From an uncultured Sanguibacteroides sp. (GTDB lineage Bacteria > Bacteroidota > Bacteroidia > Bacteroidales > Marinifilaceae): 64,000 bases of DNA. Below the pieces are notes generated by a model. That model saw only the letters and a program-made list of their open reading frames with translations. It made no database searches and was not told where the DNA came from. Where the stretch lies: NCBI RefSeq assembly GCF_900543425.1, contig NZ_UQRQ01000014.1:14765-78764 (forward strand), given 5' to 3'. The position numbers and the translations under genes are program-made. Shown in pieces: positions 9,139 to 18,101 of the stretch. Numbering within the stretch: the stretch's first letter is position 1; the number at the start of each line of letters is the position of its first letter.

Positions 9139-10290
9139 ATGACAAAGATATTGGTAATTGATGACGAACGAAGCATTCGAAATTCAATGAAAGACATATT
9201 AGTGTACGAAGGGCATGAAGTCCTTTTAGCAGAAAACGGTATGGAAGGCTTGGTAACCGTAAAATCGGAAAAACCGGACATCGTTTTTTGTGACATTAAA
9301 ATGCCGAAAATGGAAGGAATAGAAGTACTGGAACGCATTAAGGAGTTTTCCGCCGATACTCCCGTTATCATGATCTCCGGACACGGTACGATAGATACGG
9401 CTATCGAGGCGATTAAAAAGGGGGCTTATGATTTTATAGAAAAACCTCTGGACCTGAATCGCTTACTGATTACCATAAAGAACGCTACCGACAAACATCA
9501 ACTCATACACGAGACAAAAACGCTGAAAAATAAAGTCAGCAAAAAATACGAGATGATCGGTCATTCAGAGGCTTTGAATCATGTACGCTCAATGATAGAG
9601 AAAGTAGCTGTTTCGGATGCACGGATTTTAATTACCGGCCCGAACGGATCCGGAAAAGAACTGGTTGCCCATCAACTTCACGAACTCAGCAACCGCCGGG
9701 ATAACGCTTTTGTAGAAGTCAACTGTGCCGCAATACCCTCCGAACTGATCGAAAGCGAATTATTCGGACATGAAAAAGGAGCTTTTACCTCTGCCATAAA
9801 ACAGAAAAAGGGAAAGTTCGAACTTGCTAATGAGGGGACCCTGTTCCTTGACGAAATCGGAGACATGAGCTTAAGTGCTCAGGCAAAAGTATTACGAGCC
9901 TTACAAGAACAAAAGATTACACGGGTTGGAGGAGACACGGATATAAACGTAGATGTACGGGTAATTGCCGCTACCAACAAAAATTTAAAACAAGAGATTG
10001 AAAAAGGAAATTTCAGGGAAGACTTATACCATCGCCTTAGTGTCATTATTATCGACGTTCCGCCTTTAAACCAAAGAACCGAAGATATCGAACCGTTAGC
10101 CAACTATTTCATCAACGAGATTTGTTCGGAAATGGGAATTGCCACCAAAGCGCTTACCCCGGATGCCGTCAAAGCTTTAAAGGAATGCGATTGGACGGGT
10201 AACATTCGGGAACTTCGTAATGTCGTAGAACGTTTGATTATTCTCTGCGGTCAGACCATCACAAAAGAAGATGTTGAAATGTACAGGTAA
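9139..10290 (+). CDS. Sigma-54-type response regulator lacking a DNA-binding domain
   Basis: The start at 9139 follows a purine-rich ribosome site and gives MTKILVIDDE at the exact start of a receiver domain. An ATG at 8965 in the same frame would add 58 unlikely residues. The product of 383 residues has a receiver domain (about 1-120, phospho-Asp in VFCDIKMPKM) and an AAA+ domain (about 145-375) with Walker A GPNGSGKEL and Walker B LFLDEIGD. The sigma-54 contact loop reads GAFTSA instead of GAFTGA. The chain ends shortly after the AAA+ lid, with no Fis-type helix-turn-helix. It is ten bases upstream of hydF. I recall similar HTH-less members in Bacteroidetes, so this is probably a lineage form and not damage. 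Confidence 0.88.
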   Translation: MTKILVIDDERSIRNSMKDILVYEGHEVLLAENGMEGLVTVKSEKPDIVFCDIKMPKMEGIEVLERIKEFSADTPVIMISGHGTIDTAIEAIKKGAYDFIEKPLDLNRLLITIKNATDKHQLIHETKTLKNKVSKKYEMIGHSEALNHVRSMIEKVAVSDARILITGPNGSGKELVAHQLHELSNRRDNAFVEVNCAAIPSELIESELFGHEKGAFTSAIKQKKGKFELANEGTLFLDEIGDMSLSAQAKVLRALQEQKITRVGGDTDINVDVRVIAATNKNLKQEIEKGNFREDLYHRLSVIIIDVPPLNQRTEDIEPLANYFINEICSEMGIATKALTPDAVKALKECDWTGNIRELRNVVERLIILCGQTITKEDVEMYR

Positions 10291-10299
10291 CGAGACACT

Positions 10300-11502
10300 A
10301 TGGGAAAAGACAATAAATTACATATAGTCCTATTGGGACGCAGAAATAATGGAAAAAGTTCTCTTATTAACCTATTAACGGGACAAGAGATTGCCATTGT
10401 TTCCGAGATTGCCGGAACTACAACCGACACGGTTAAAAGAAGTTATGAAATCCCGGATTTTGCTTCCGTTATTTTCATAGATACGGCAGGAATTGACGAT
10501 TCCGGAAAACTCGGAGAAAAACGGATAGAAAAAACTCGAAACGCAATCGCACAAGCCGATATCGCCATCGTCGTAATCGCCCACAACCGATTCGGTCAGG
10601 AGGAAGAAGAATTAATCAACGAGCTAAAAAAGTTAGAAACTCCTTTTATCATCCTTCACAACAAAAGTGACGAAGAGGCTCTGCTTCCCGATCTTGGAAG
10701 CAAATTAGTCAAAACATACAACTGTCCCGTTATCGATTTTTCTACTTTTACTCGACAGAATCATCGCATTATCGAAGCATTGAAAGAAGTATGGAAGGAT
10801 CGGCAGCAGGGACCGAAATCTCTAATAGGAGACCTACTCACTCCCGGAGATATCGTTCTGTTGATAGCCCCCATCGATTCCGAAGCTCCGGCCGGACGTT
10901 TAATCTTACCTCAAGTACAAATGATCCGGGATATTCTGGATAATCACTGTAGCGGAATCGTCTTGCAACCGGAAGAGATCGCCTCTTTTCTGGAAAATAC
11001 CAAGATTCGTCCTAAAATGGCCATCACAGACAGTCAGGTTTTTAAAAAGGTAGCCCCCATCGTACCTACGGAAATACCCCTGACCAGTTTCAGCATCGTT
11101 TTGGCCCGGCATAAGGGTAATTTTGAAGCTTATTTAGAAGGAACGGCACAGATTGAAAACCTAAAAGAAGGAGACCGCATACTCATGCTGGAATCCTGCT
11201 CGCATCACGTTTCCTGTGAGGATATCGGACGCCATAAAATTCCCAACTGGCTCCAAACGTATACCGGTAAAACATTTACATTTGACTTTATCGTGGGATT
11301 GGATGCCATTACTCGTCCCATCACCGATTACGCGATGGTTATTCAATGCGGAGGATGTATGATTACCGGTAAACAATTAAAAAACAGGCTTCAACCTGCC
11401 ATCGATGCAGGAATACCGGTTAGTAATTACGGCATGACGATCGCCTACCTGCACGGCATTTTCAACCGGGCCATAGAGATATTTAAAAAATCGGGAAATT
11501 GA
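10300..11502 (+). CDS. hydF: [FeFe]-hydrogenase H-cluster maturation GTPase HydF
   Basis: The 400-residue protein has an N-terminal GTPase domain with P-loop GRRNNGKSSL, switch region GTTTDTV and G3 motif DTAGI. The C-terminal part holds the cluster ligands expected of HydF: Cys/His in SCSHHVSCEDIGRHK and CGGC near residue 352. HydF is the scaffold on which HydE and HydG assemble the diiron subcluster for transfer to the hydrogenase. HydE, HydG and HydA are not in the window. Its presence predicts a fermentative, hydrogen-evolving anaerobe. It follows a sigma-54-type regulator gene in the same operon. Confidence 0.95.
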   Translation: MGKDNKLHIVLLGRRNNGKSSLINLLTGQEIAIVSEIAGTTTDTVKRSYEIPDFASVIFIDTAGIDDSGKLGEKRIEKTRNAIAQADIAIVVIAHNRFGQEEEELINELKKLETPFIILHNKSDEEALLPDLGSKLVKTYNCPVIDFSTFTRQNHRIIEALKEVWKDRQQGPKSLIGDLLTPGDIVLLIAPIDSEAPAGRLILPQVQMIRDILDNHCSGIVLQPEEIASFLENTKIRPKMAITDSQVFKKVAPIVPTEIPLTSFSIVLARHKGNFEAYLEGTAQIENLKEGDRILMLESCSHHVSCEDIGRHKIPNWLQTYTGKTFTFDFIVGLDAITRPITDYAMVIQCGGCMITGKQLKNRLQPAIDAGIPVSNYGMTIAYLHGIFNRAIEIFKKSGN

Positions 11503-11518
11503 AAACTTCCCGATTTTT
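11485..11518 (+). terminator. Rho-independent terminator after hydF
   Basis: AAAAATCGGGAA and TTCCCGATTTTT form a stem with a short loop, starting inside the last codons of hydF and ending in a T run. It is also usable on the other strand for the convergent barrel gene. Confidence 0.8.
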
Positions 11519-11539
11519 AATATGAAAGAATCGCTAAAA

Positions 11540-12433
11540 TTACAATATAAAACCAAATCCGATGGAATACGGGTGAACCCCGGGAGCTATAGAATTATTA
11601 AACAGATGAGTTAAAGTATAACTGCCCCATAGGCTTACGCCCTCGAATCCCATTCTCAACACGTAGTCCACTTTAACCGGAGCCATCCCATAACTTCCCG
11701 AATCTTTCTGTATCCGTTTACTTCCTCTATCGTTTTTATAAACGATTTTAGTCTTGGAGTGAAGCCGGAGTCCCCCCATAAATCCAGTAGATACGTAAAA
11801 TATATTTTTATTCTTCGTGCGATACTGATATTCCATCAGGATAGGCAAAGTCAGGTATAAGATTTTAAACGTACTCCTTTTAGGACGATCGATTCCCAGT
11901 TCCGACAGAGGAAGGGGTTGTAACTGTCCCATTTCATCCTTATGCAGAGTAATATTACGATCAAAACGTAAACGCTGGTACTCCAATCCCAAACCGGTAA
12001 CAAAACCGAAATTCAAATTTACCGGTAATGAAAACTGAGAAAAATTGAATTGCATCGCAAATGAATTAGCCCAATCCAGCGTTAAAAAACGATCCCCGTC
12101 GTATTTGGAATAATCGGTATTTCCAAAATTCACAAATCCGAAATAAAACCCTCTCCAATTTCCGGTAAAACGAGAATCATCACGTTGATTATCTGTATCC
12201 AATAGAGTTATTTCATATATCAATCGACGGATTCTATCTTTTTCTCCAGGGGGTCTTACAAGCGTATCCCACACAATAATTTCCTCCTCTTTCCCTATCG
12301 AATCTTTGGATTGTTTCCTTTCTCTTAGTGAATCTCTTTTATGCCAGGAATCATTTATCACGACAGAATCCGTTTGAGCTGAAGCCGTAATGCATTCCAA
12401 TAAAAACACACAGACAATAATCATCAATTTCAT
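11540..12433 (-). CDS. Outer-membrane beta-barrel protein, last gene of the ECF operon
   Basis: The likely start is the ATG at 12433 (MKLMIIVCVFLLECITASAQ), which opens directly with a signal peptide. Starts at 12463 and 12475 would put charged residues before it and overlap the upstream gene. The mature chain is Lys/Asp-rich for about 70 residues and then has alternating strands typical of a small 8-stranded PorT-like barrel, ending IGFGFIL. It is translated just after the anti-sigma-like gene and shares its operon. Function unknown; it may be an envelope target or sensor of the same sigma factor system. Confidence 0.75.
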   Translation of the reverse strand: MKLMIIVCVFLLECITASAQTDSVVINDSWHKRDSLRERKQSKDSIGKEEEIIVWDTLVRPPGEKDRIRRLIYEITLLDTDNQRDDSRFTGNWRGFYFGFVNFGNTDYSKYDGDRFLTLDWANSFAMQFNFSQFSLPVNLNFGFVTGLGLEYQRLRFDRNITLHKDEMGQLQPLPLSELGIDRPKRSTFKILYLTLPILMEYQYRTKNKNIFYVSTGFMGGLRLHSKTKIVYKNDRGSKRIQKDSGSYGMAPVKVDYVLRMGFEGVSLWGSYTLTHLFNNSIAPGVHPYSIGFGFIL

Positions 12434-12468
12434 AATTCTAATTTTTATCTCATTTATAATCATGTTAT

Positions 12469-13416
12469 CTACCACAAAACATATTCTTTCCGTTCCTTAT
12501 TCTTTAAACGTTCCTTCCAGTCTCTTCCCGCCTGAATTAAATTGGATAAAAAGCTATCCGCTATTTTCAAATCCGGAATCAACGTGTAATATTTTTTGTC
12601 CTGTTCTGCAAGCTGGTCGGAAACAATCTCACGTTTCATAATCTGCAAATCTACCTGAGGGACTAAAATAATTTCCTGACCAATAGCGATCTGTCGATCG
12701 GCCGGAATAATCGACATAACCTCTATCCGCTGAGCGGTTTGCAACGGCTGCTCGACAGATACAGGAGTCCGCTTTTTCAAATGCCGAACGGAGACCGTTG
12801 CTTCGGATTTCACAGAAGAGCTATCGGGAACATCTACTTCTTCTTTAAATATAGAAGGTACAACAGGCGTCTTAGATGTTATTTCTCTACTTTCCAAACG
12901 AGCAATAACCGGAGAAGAAAGATTTTCTCCCGTTTTATCCTCTCCTATCCAGTAAAACATAATCCCGAACAAGATCAATAAAAGGGCGGCAATACTTCCG
13001 TAACGCACCATTCCGTATAGCCATCCGGACCATCGGTATAGGTTTCTCTTTTCCGGGTATCGAACAGAGAGATCCGGAAGCATTTTTAATCGCGAGTAAA
13101 CAGATACCACCTCACGAAATCTCTCTTCGTTCATCTCTTTCGTTACTCTTTTCCGTTCATCCTCAGTTAAAACATTCTCGGAAGCAGCAATAGCATAATA
13201 GTCCATCCTTCCGTCCTGATTTTTTTGTTTCAGGGTAGATTTTCCTTCGAAACTTAATGGAGGAGGTATTAATTTTACTTGCTCCATTTCTTCCGTCCGC
13301 TCCAACAAATCCGGATGCCGGAGCCAAAAAGCCTCCAGTTCTTTCCGCAATGCCTCTGGCAATACACCCTCCATATAATCAATAACGTAACTCTCGTAAT
13401 TCTCTTTTGTTATCAT
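12469..13416 (-). CDS. Anti-sigma-like single-pass membrane protein
   Basis: The 315-residue protein begins with an acidic helical segment (YVIDYMEGVLPEALRKELE) of the sort found in Bacteroidetes anti-sigma factors, has one membrane segment at about residues 135-153 (YGSIAALLLILFGIMFYWI) and a periplasmic tail of about 160 residues. It starts ten bases after the ECF sigma gene, the usual place for a cognate anti-sigma factor. No FecR domain is seen, so it is not a typical TonB-transducing regulator. The anti-sigma role is inferred from topology and position. Confidence 0.7.
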   Translation of the reverse strand: MITKENYESYVIDYMEGVLPEALRKELEAFWLRHPDLLERTEEMEQVKLIPPPLSFEGKSTLKQKNQDGRMDYYAIAASENVLTEDERKRVTKEMNEERFREVVSVYSRLKMLPDLSVRYPEKRNLYRWSGWLYGMVRYGSIAALLLILFGIMFYWIGEDKTGENLSSPVIARLESREITSKTPVVPSIFKEEVDVPDSSSVKSEATVSVRHLKKRTPVSVEQPLQTAQRIEVMSIIPADRQIAIGQEIILVPQVDLQIMKREIVSDQLAEQDKKYYTLIPDLKIADSFLSNLIQAGRDWKERLKNKERKEYVLW

Positions 13417-13426
13417 ATCTCCCTCC

Positions 13427-13912
13427 TTAAATTACTAAATCAGGTCTACGGATAAAATCTTTCATATACGCTCTGGCCCGAAAAATATATACTTTCACCT
13501 GTGTCTCATTTAACCCCGTTATCTCTGCGATCTCCTGATAAGAATAGGATTCGTAATCCCGCAATAACACCACCGTTTTTTGTATGGTTGGCAACTTCGC
13601 CAACGCGGACTCCAGAATCTCCTGCAAATCGGGGGAATTACTATATTCCACCGAAAACCGATTACCGATCTCTTCAATATCGCCGTATTTATGTTCCCGA
13701 CGAAGAAGGTCTATCATACGGCGATAAGCCGTGGTATAGAGAAACGATTTTGCCTTACTCTTCTCTATAGTAGAGAGCATTTCCCATAATTTCAAAAAAC
13801 TATCCTGCACGATATCCTGCGCCATCTCCCTCGAACGACATGCCTTATAAAGAAAACGGAATAAACCATCCGAAATATCATCCACCGATCGGTTATACTC
13901 TGCTCTTGTCAT
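13427..13912 (-). CDS. ECF-type RNA polymerase sigma factor
   Basis: The 161-residue protein has region 2 (FRFLYKACRSREMAQDIVQD, LKLWE) and region 4 (LPTIQKTVVLLRDYESYSYQ, then EIAEITGLNETQVKVYIFRA) with a good helix-turn-helix. It lacks sigma regions 1 and 3, as expected for ECF factors. Its ATG overlaps the stop codon of the upstream secreted-protein gene (ATGA), so translation is probably coupled. It is followed by an anti-sigma-like gene. Confidence 0.92.
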   Translation of the reverse strand: MTRAEYNRSVDDISDGLFRFLYKACRSREMAQDIVQDSFLKLWEMLSTIEKSKAKSFLYTTAYRRMIDLLRREHKYGDIEEIGNRFSVEYSNSPDLQEILESALAKLPTIQKTVVLLRDYESYSYQEIAEITGLNETQVKVYIFRARAYMKDFIRRPDLVI

Positions 13913-15132
13913 TTCGTCTTCATTTCAGGTATATCACTCTCCCATAGATTAATCCGTTTGATGATTCGCCAACGAAAATATTCCGGTTCTTCCCCTTTTC
14001 TAAAAAGTAATACGCCCTCATTCTTAGCATTCACATCATTATATTTTCCCAGAATCAATTTCGTACCGTTCTTTAACTCCACCCAAGTATATTCATAGTT
14101 TTTCGGCTCAATCTTTTTCACGTAACGAAGAGGCAACGCGTAAACCGTATTTCCATTCCTCCCTTCCAATAATTCAAAATCCATCGCTTCATCCAAATCA
14201 TACACCAAAATCCCTTCCATCATCCTACCGTCATGATCCTCCACCCTTCCTTTCAACCGAACAGGTTCCGAGAAATCCTCATATCCCATTTGTTTTATAT
14301 CTTCTAAAGCAACCGTTTCAAAAGAGATAAAATCAGGCCACTCCACACATACCTGTCCCACGGATGCCATACTAATAAAAATTCCCCGATTTTCCTCGTT
14401 CACATCACTTTCTCCCCACATACTTACCTCTCGGCCGCTTTTTAAATTCACAACACTTACAAATCCCTTTTTTCGAATAGAAACAATATTAGAAAAAGCT
14501 ATTCTCGCCCCATATTTTCCGATTATCCCGCTAATGGTCTGCCTTAAAGAATTTTTATCCCCATTCCATCGAACGATTCCCTTAAATTTCCCGTATGGAG
14601 TCGTTACCATTCCGACGATGGGTACATCCCGAGGAGCAGAAAAATCCTTCGGAGCTGCACAGAATTCGACTTCACTTATCAATTCCCAGGAAAGCATCTC
14701 GACTTCACCATCCCTCTTTTCAATCGAAATATTTTCCCCTATATCATGTAACGAATCCTTTCGTAACTCAATGATATTTCCATTTTTTATTTGCAACTCA
14801 ACCCGGTCGGCTGCTATCGGACGAATACTCTTTATATTGCCAAAACGGCAAGAAAAAACATGTATTCCCGGCTCTGTATGAAAATCATTTTTAAATAAAA
14901 CAGAATCTTTTCCCTTGAAATAAGAGATATACGGATTACTTATTTTCATGGCCGTAAATAAGTCTACCCAGTACAAGTTATTCTTCCCCCACGAAATGTA
15001 TCCTGTAATTTTTTTATTGGTTACCGTAGTAACTTCCCCGAATATTCTAACCTCATTCACTCCGGCCCATAGTCCTTGCCACATACAGACGAACAATACG
15101 ATGAAAAGATTTGTTTTTATCATGTGTTTCAA
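13909..15132 (-). CDS. Secreted protein with a triplicated beta-rich module, first gene of the ECF operon
   Basis: I do not recognise this 407-residue protein. It begins with a signal peptide (MKHMIKTNLFIVLFVCMWQG; the second Met is an alternative start). The rest contains three copies of a module of about 110 residues, near residues 28-155, 168-290 and 290-395. Each has a G-V-x-G-x-I-x-W first half and a second half of the form L-K-x-G-x-x-V followed by N-x-G-I and a V-x-W-x-x-I ending. The pattern suggests small beta barrels, possibly SH3- or Sm-like. It overlaps the ECF sigma gene by four bases, an unusual place for a secreted protein, and may be part of the signal the sigma/anti-sigma pair reads. 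Confidence 0.72.
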   Translation of the reverse strand: MKHMIKTNLFIVLFVCMWQGLWAGVNEVRIFGEVTTVTNKKITGYISWGKNNLYWVDLFTAMKISNPYISYFKGKDSVLFKNDFHTEPGIHVFSCRFGNIKSIRPIAADRVELQIKNGNIIELRKDSLHDIGENISIEKRDGEVEMLSWELISEVEFCAAPKDFSAPRDVPIVGMVTTPYGKFKGIVRWNGDKNSLRQTISGIIGKYGARIAFSNIVSIRKKGFVSVVNLKSGREVSMWGESDVNEENRGIFISMASVGQVCVEWPDFISFETVALEDIKQMGYEDFSEPVRLKGRVEDHDGRMMEGILVYDLDEAMDFELLEGRNGNTVYALPLRYVKKIEPKNYEYTWVELKNGTKLILGKYNDVNAKNEGVLLFRKGEEPEYFRWRIIKRINLWESDIPEMKTK

Positions 15133-15301
15133 TTTATTTCAATTCTATGACGAACAAATATCGTAAATAGTTACAAGCAAAAAATAATTTTAACTAAAAA
15201 CAAAAGTCCGCACAGGAATAACTATAATCGTAAATGACATTGATCATTTATATCGTCTCCGAAACGGATCATCCGGAATACACCAAATTTGACCAGAATA
15301 A

Positions 15302-15340
15302 AAAAGAGGCGTTGTTTCACGATGGAAAAACAACGCCCCT
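15302..15340 (-). terminator. Rho-independent terminator after the YitT gene
   Basis: GGCGTTGTTT at 15308-15317 pairs perfectly with AAACAACGCC at 15328-15337. On the minus strand the stem is followed by a run of six T, downstream of the YitT stop at 15368. Confidence 0.85.
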
Positions 15341-15367
15341 ATTACTGAATTCTTTTACAAAAACTTT

Positions 15368-16297
15368 TTACGATTCGGAATTCAATTTTTTAAATCCTTT
15401 TCCCAATATCTCTTTCGCATCCAGAATCGTAACAAAAGCATTCGGGTCAATTTGATAAATAGCTCGTTGCAAGGTTGCCATTTCACGACGATTAACCATG
15501 GTCATGATCATCTCCTTCTCCGTCCGGTTATACATTCCCTGAATCGGAACGATAGACCCTCCCCGCTTTATATCCGTCAAAATAAAATGACGGATATCTT
15601 CCACTTTATCCGATATGATGAAAAAGGTTTTTTCATTCGTAAATCCTTGCAATACGATATCTATCGTTTTACCCATCAAGAATATAGCTAACCAAGAATA
15701 CATCGGCACCTTCCAATCCTGAAACATCAGGAAACCAAATACAACGATACAGGAATCCACGGTCATCTGAAGCTGTCCTAACGGTTGATGTGTCCACCTA
15801 TGCAATATATTCGAAAGTACATCCGTACCCCCGCTCGAAGCTCTGGTTTTCAATATCATACCCACTCCCACTCCCATGACAACACCACCGAAAATACAAG
15901 CCAGCAGAACCTCGTCCCCTAATTTAAACGGATCCAGCAACCCGTTAACCGGAATAGGTTCCCCCATCAACGTTAGAAGTATTGCCGGTATACTGTCGGC
16001 AAATACGGCCACCAAAATAAAACAAACAAACGTTTTAACACCAAACTGTGGTCCCAGAACTTTCATTCCCAATAGACTCAACGGCAAATTAAAACAGAGC
16101 GCCGCCATACCGATCGGGAATCCCCACATATGTTGCAATACGATGGTAATACCGTATATTCCTCCCGGAACAATCTTGTAAGGAGCCATAAAACAACTGT
16201 ACCCTAATGCCAAAATAAACGCTCCGCCGATTAGCAAGGCATAAGTCTTAAACCATTCTTTCGTGAAAGGTTTTTCTTTCATTAACGAAAATGCCAT
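15368..16297 (-). CDS. YitT-family membrane protein
   Basis: The 309-residue protein has five or six membrane segments in the first 200 residues, including LLIGGAFILALGYSCFM and SSGGTDVLSNIL, a signature of the YitT/DUF161 family. A soluble C-terminal domain of about 85 residues (KTFFIISDKVEDIRHFILTD through the end) matches DUF2179. The biochemical role of the family is not established. The gene is monocistronic with its own terminator, and its leader can form a pseudoknot. Confidence 0.92.
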   Translation of the reverse strand: MAFSLMKEKPFTKEWFKTYALLIGGAFILALGYSCFMAPYKIVPGGIYGITIVLQHMWGFPIGMAALCFNLPLSLLGMKVLGPQFGVKTFVCFILVAVFADSIPAILLTLMGEPIPVNGLLDPFKLGDEVLLACIFGGVVMGVGVGMILKTRASSGGTDVLSNILHRWTHQPLGQLQMTVDSCIVVFGFLMFQDWKVPMYSWLAIFLMGKTIDIVLQGFTNEKTFFIISDKVEDIRHFILTDIKRGGSIVPIQGMYNRTEKEMIMTMVNRREMATLQRAIYQIDPNAFVTILDAKEILGKGFKKLNSES

Positions 16298-16335
16298 TCG
16301 AATTCCTATTTTAAATTATATAACAACAAACATCA

Positions 16336-16385
16336 CGGCCTGTAAAAACAGCACCTCCTGAATCAGGCCGCGAATATAGGAGGCG
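16336..16385 (-). promoter_or_regulatory. Possible pseudoknot leader RNA upstream of the YitT gene
   Basis: On the minus strand CGCCTCCT (16385-16378) can pair with AGGAGGTG (16359-16352, one G-U pair), and CGGCCTG (16370-16364) with CAGGCCG (16342-16336). The two stems interleave, which is the H-type pseudoknot order, with loops of about 7, 4 and 9 bases. It lies about 40 bases before the ATG at 16297. I do not recognise it as a known riboswitch. Confidence 0.5.
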
Positions 16386-16526
16386 AAATGCTATCAAAAC
16401 ATGACTTTTGTCATACCTTATAAGGAATTTATTCGAAAGAGAAAAATAATATTTACCGATTTTTTTATTTTATATTTTCTAAAAAAGAGCTATAATTGCA
16501 CACATCATTAAAAGTGTGTATTAAAT

Positions 16527-17111
16527 TTGAGATCGAAATTACAAATAACTCAGGCCAGAATCATCGACGTGGCACAAAAGTTGTTTACAGAATTAAGTTT
16601 CTATCGAACAACAATGAAAGATATTGCAAGTACCGCTAAAATCAGTCGCCGTACGTTATATACTTATTATAAGTGCAAAGAAGATATTTTCAATCAGATT
16701 GTTGATCAAAAAATAGAACTGATTCATCAAAAATTAACGAAGGCAACAGCAACGGCTTTGCCAGCCGATAAAAGACTAAAGTTATATATTAAAGAAAGAT
16801 TTTATTTGATCGCCGAATTAATGTGTAATAGTGAGTACATCAAAAAAACATTTTTGTATAACAACAGTCGAATTGAAATTTTAAGGAAAAATATAGATGC
16901 AAAGGAGCTGGAATTATTAGAAGATATTTTTAAGGAGGGGGTTCAAAGTGAAATTTTTACGATTAGCGATTCTAAAACATTTGCCGCTTTTCTACAACCT
17001 GTTTTTAAAAGTCTCGAATTCGGTTTTATCCGAAGATATGAACACGAACCTATAGATCAGATTATTAATGAATATACTCGTATTCTATTTTATGGTATTA
17101 TAAAGAAATAG
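16527..17111 (+). CDS. TetR-family transcriptional regulator
   Basis: The 194-residue protein has an N-terminal TetR helix-turn-helix (IIDVAQKLFTELSFYRTTMK, DIASTAKISRRTLYTYYKCK) and an all-helical ligand domain. The start is a TTG at 16527, because no in-frame ATG lies before the DNA-binding domain; Bacteroidetes do use TTG. It ends ten bases before the ketoacyl-ACP synthase gene, so the two are co-transcribed and the ligand may be an acyl-CoA or related compound. CACAC and GTGTG arms just upstream (about 16499-16518) could be an operator, but are weak. Confidence 0.85.
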   Translation: MRSKLQITQARIIDVAQKLFTELSFYRTTMKDIASTAKISRRTLYTYYKCKEDIFNQIVDQKIELIHQKLTKATATALPADKRLKLYIKERFYLIAELMCNSEYIKKTFLYNNSRIEILRKNIDAKELELLEDIFKEGVQSEIFTISDSKTFAAFLQPVFKSLEFGFIRRYEHEPIDQIINEYTRILFYGIIKK

Positions 17112-17120
17112 TTATATTAC

Positions 17121-18071
17121 ATGGAATTATTTGTCAACAATTTTGCACATTATATACCCACGGAAAGAGTTCCGAACTCTTACTTCAAGCCTGTAAACGG
17201 CTTGGACGACGAATGGATTTATACCCGGACAGGAATAAAAAATCGAAGCAAGGCAAGTGCTATGGAAAACACGAATACCATGGCGATTGAAGCCGTCAGG
17301 AACCTGCAACAAACACTTCCTTACCCGATAGAAGAGATCGATCTTATCATCGCCGCCACGTATTCTCCCTATGATACGGTAGCTACAGCGGCACATATGG
17401 TACAAAGGGAATTTAAGATACATAATGCCAGATGTCTAAGCGTCACGGCAGCCTGCTCCTCTTTCATCAACGCAATGGAGATAGCGGAAGGCTATTTCTC
17501 TATGAAGAAAGCTTCCAAAGCTTTGATTATCGCTTCCGAGCACAACACGGCGTATAGCAATGCGACTTGTCCGCAAAGCGGTCATCTTTGGGGGGACGGA
17601 GCCGTTGCCATTGCCATTTCTCCCGATAATTATAACCGGAAAGATGCAAAAATATTAAATATATATACCTGTGGTATGGGAGATATAAGCAAAGCCGATA
17701 CGGCCGTTTATCTCCGGCCTCAACACGGAGGTATCGGCATGCCGGAAGGAAGAGACGTGTTTATCAATGCCTGTCATTATATGATAGAAGCACTTAAAAA
17801 AGTGGTATCCAGCCAAGGGAAACAATTAAGCGATCTGGCTTTTATTTCTCCTCATCAAGCCAATAAGCGAATCATGAACACCATCGCCCGACAAATCGAT
17901 TTTCCCGAAAACCACATTTTATCCAACATAGAAGAGATCGGTAACACGGGATGCCCCAGCTGTGCCATAGCTCTATCCCAAAACCTGAGCCGGGTCCAAA
18001 CCGGCGATCTCGTCGCCCTTACCGTATTCGGAGGAGGTTACTCCTGCGGTGCCGTTTTACTGCAATTCTAA
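17121..18071 (+). CDS. 3-oxoacyl-ACP synthase III (FabH-like ketoacyl synthase)
   Basis: The 316-residue protein has the full KAS III catalytic triad: Cys112 in SVTAACSSF, His in SPHQANKR and Asn in GNTGCPSCA. The C-terminal GGGYSCGAVLL is also typical. These enzymes condense an acyl-CoA primer with malonyl-ACP. No other fatty acid synthesis genes lie beside it, and it is paired with a TetR regulator. It may therefore be a specialised paralog rather than the housekeeping FabH. Confidence 0.88.
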   Translation: MELFVNNFAHYIPTERVPNSYFKPVNGLDDEWIYTRTGIKNRSKASAMENTNTMAIEAVRNLQQTLPYPIEEIDLIIAATYSPYDTVATAAHMVQREFKIHNARCLSVTAACSSFINAMEIAEGYFSMKKASKALIIASEHNTAYSNATCPQSGHLWGDGAVAIAISPDNYNRKDAKILNIYTCGMGDISKADTAVYLRPQHGGIGMPEGRDVFINACHYMIEALKKVVSSQGKQLSDLAFISPHQANKRIMNTIARQIDFPENHILSNIEEIGNTGCPSCAIALSQNLSRVQTGDLVALTVFGGGYSCGAVLLQF

Positions 18072-18101
18072 TTTAAGAAAGTTTTATTATTAAAATACGC
18101 G

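Noticed and set aside
17121..18071. Assignment as housekeeping fabH
   Set aside because: No fatty acid synthesis genes are adjacent, and the TetR pairing suggests a specialised paralog; the sequence alone cannot decide.
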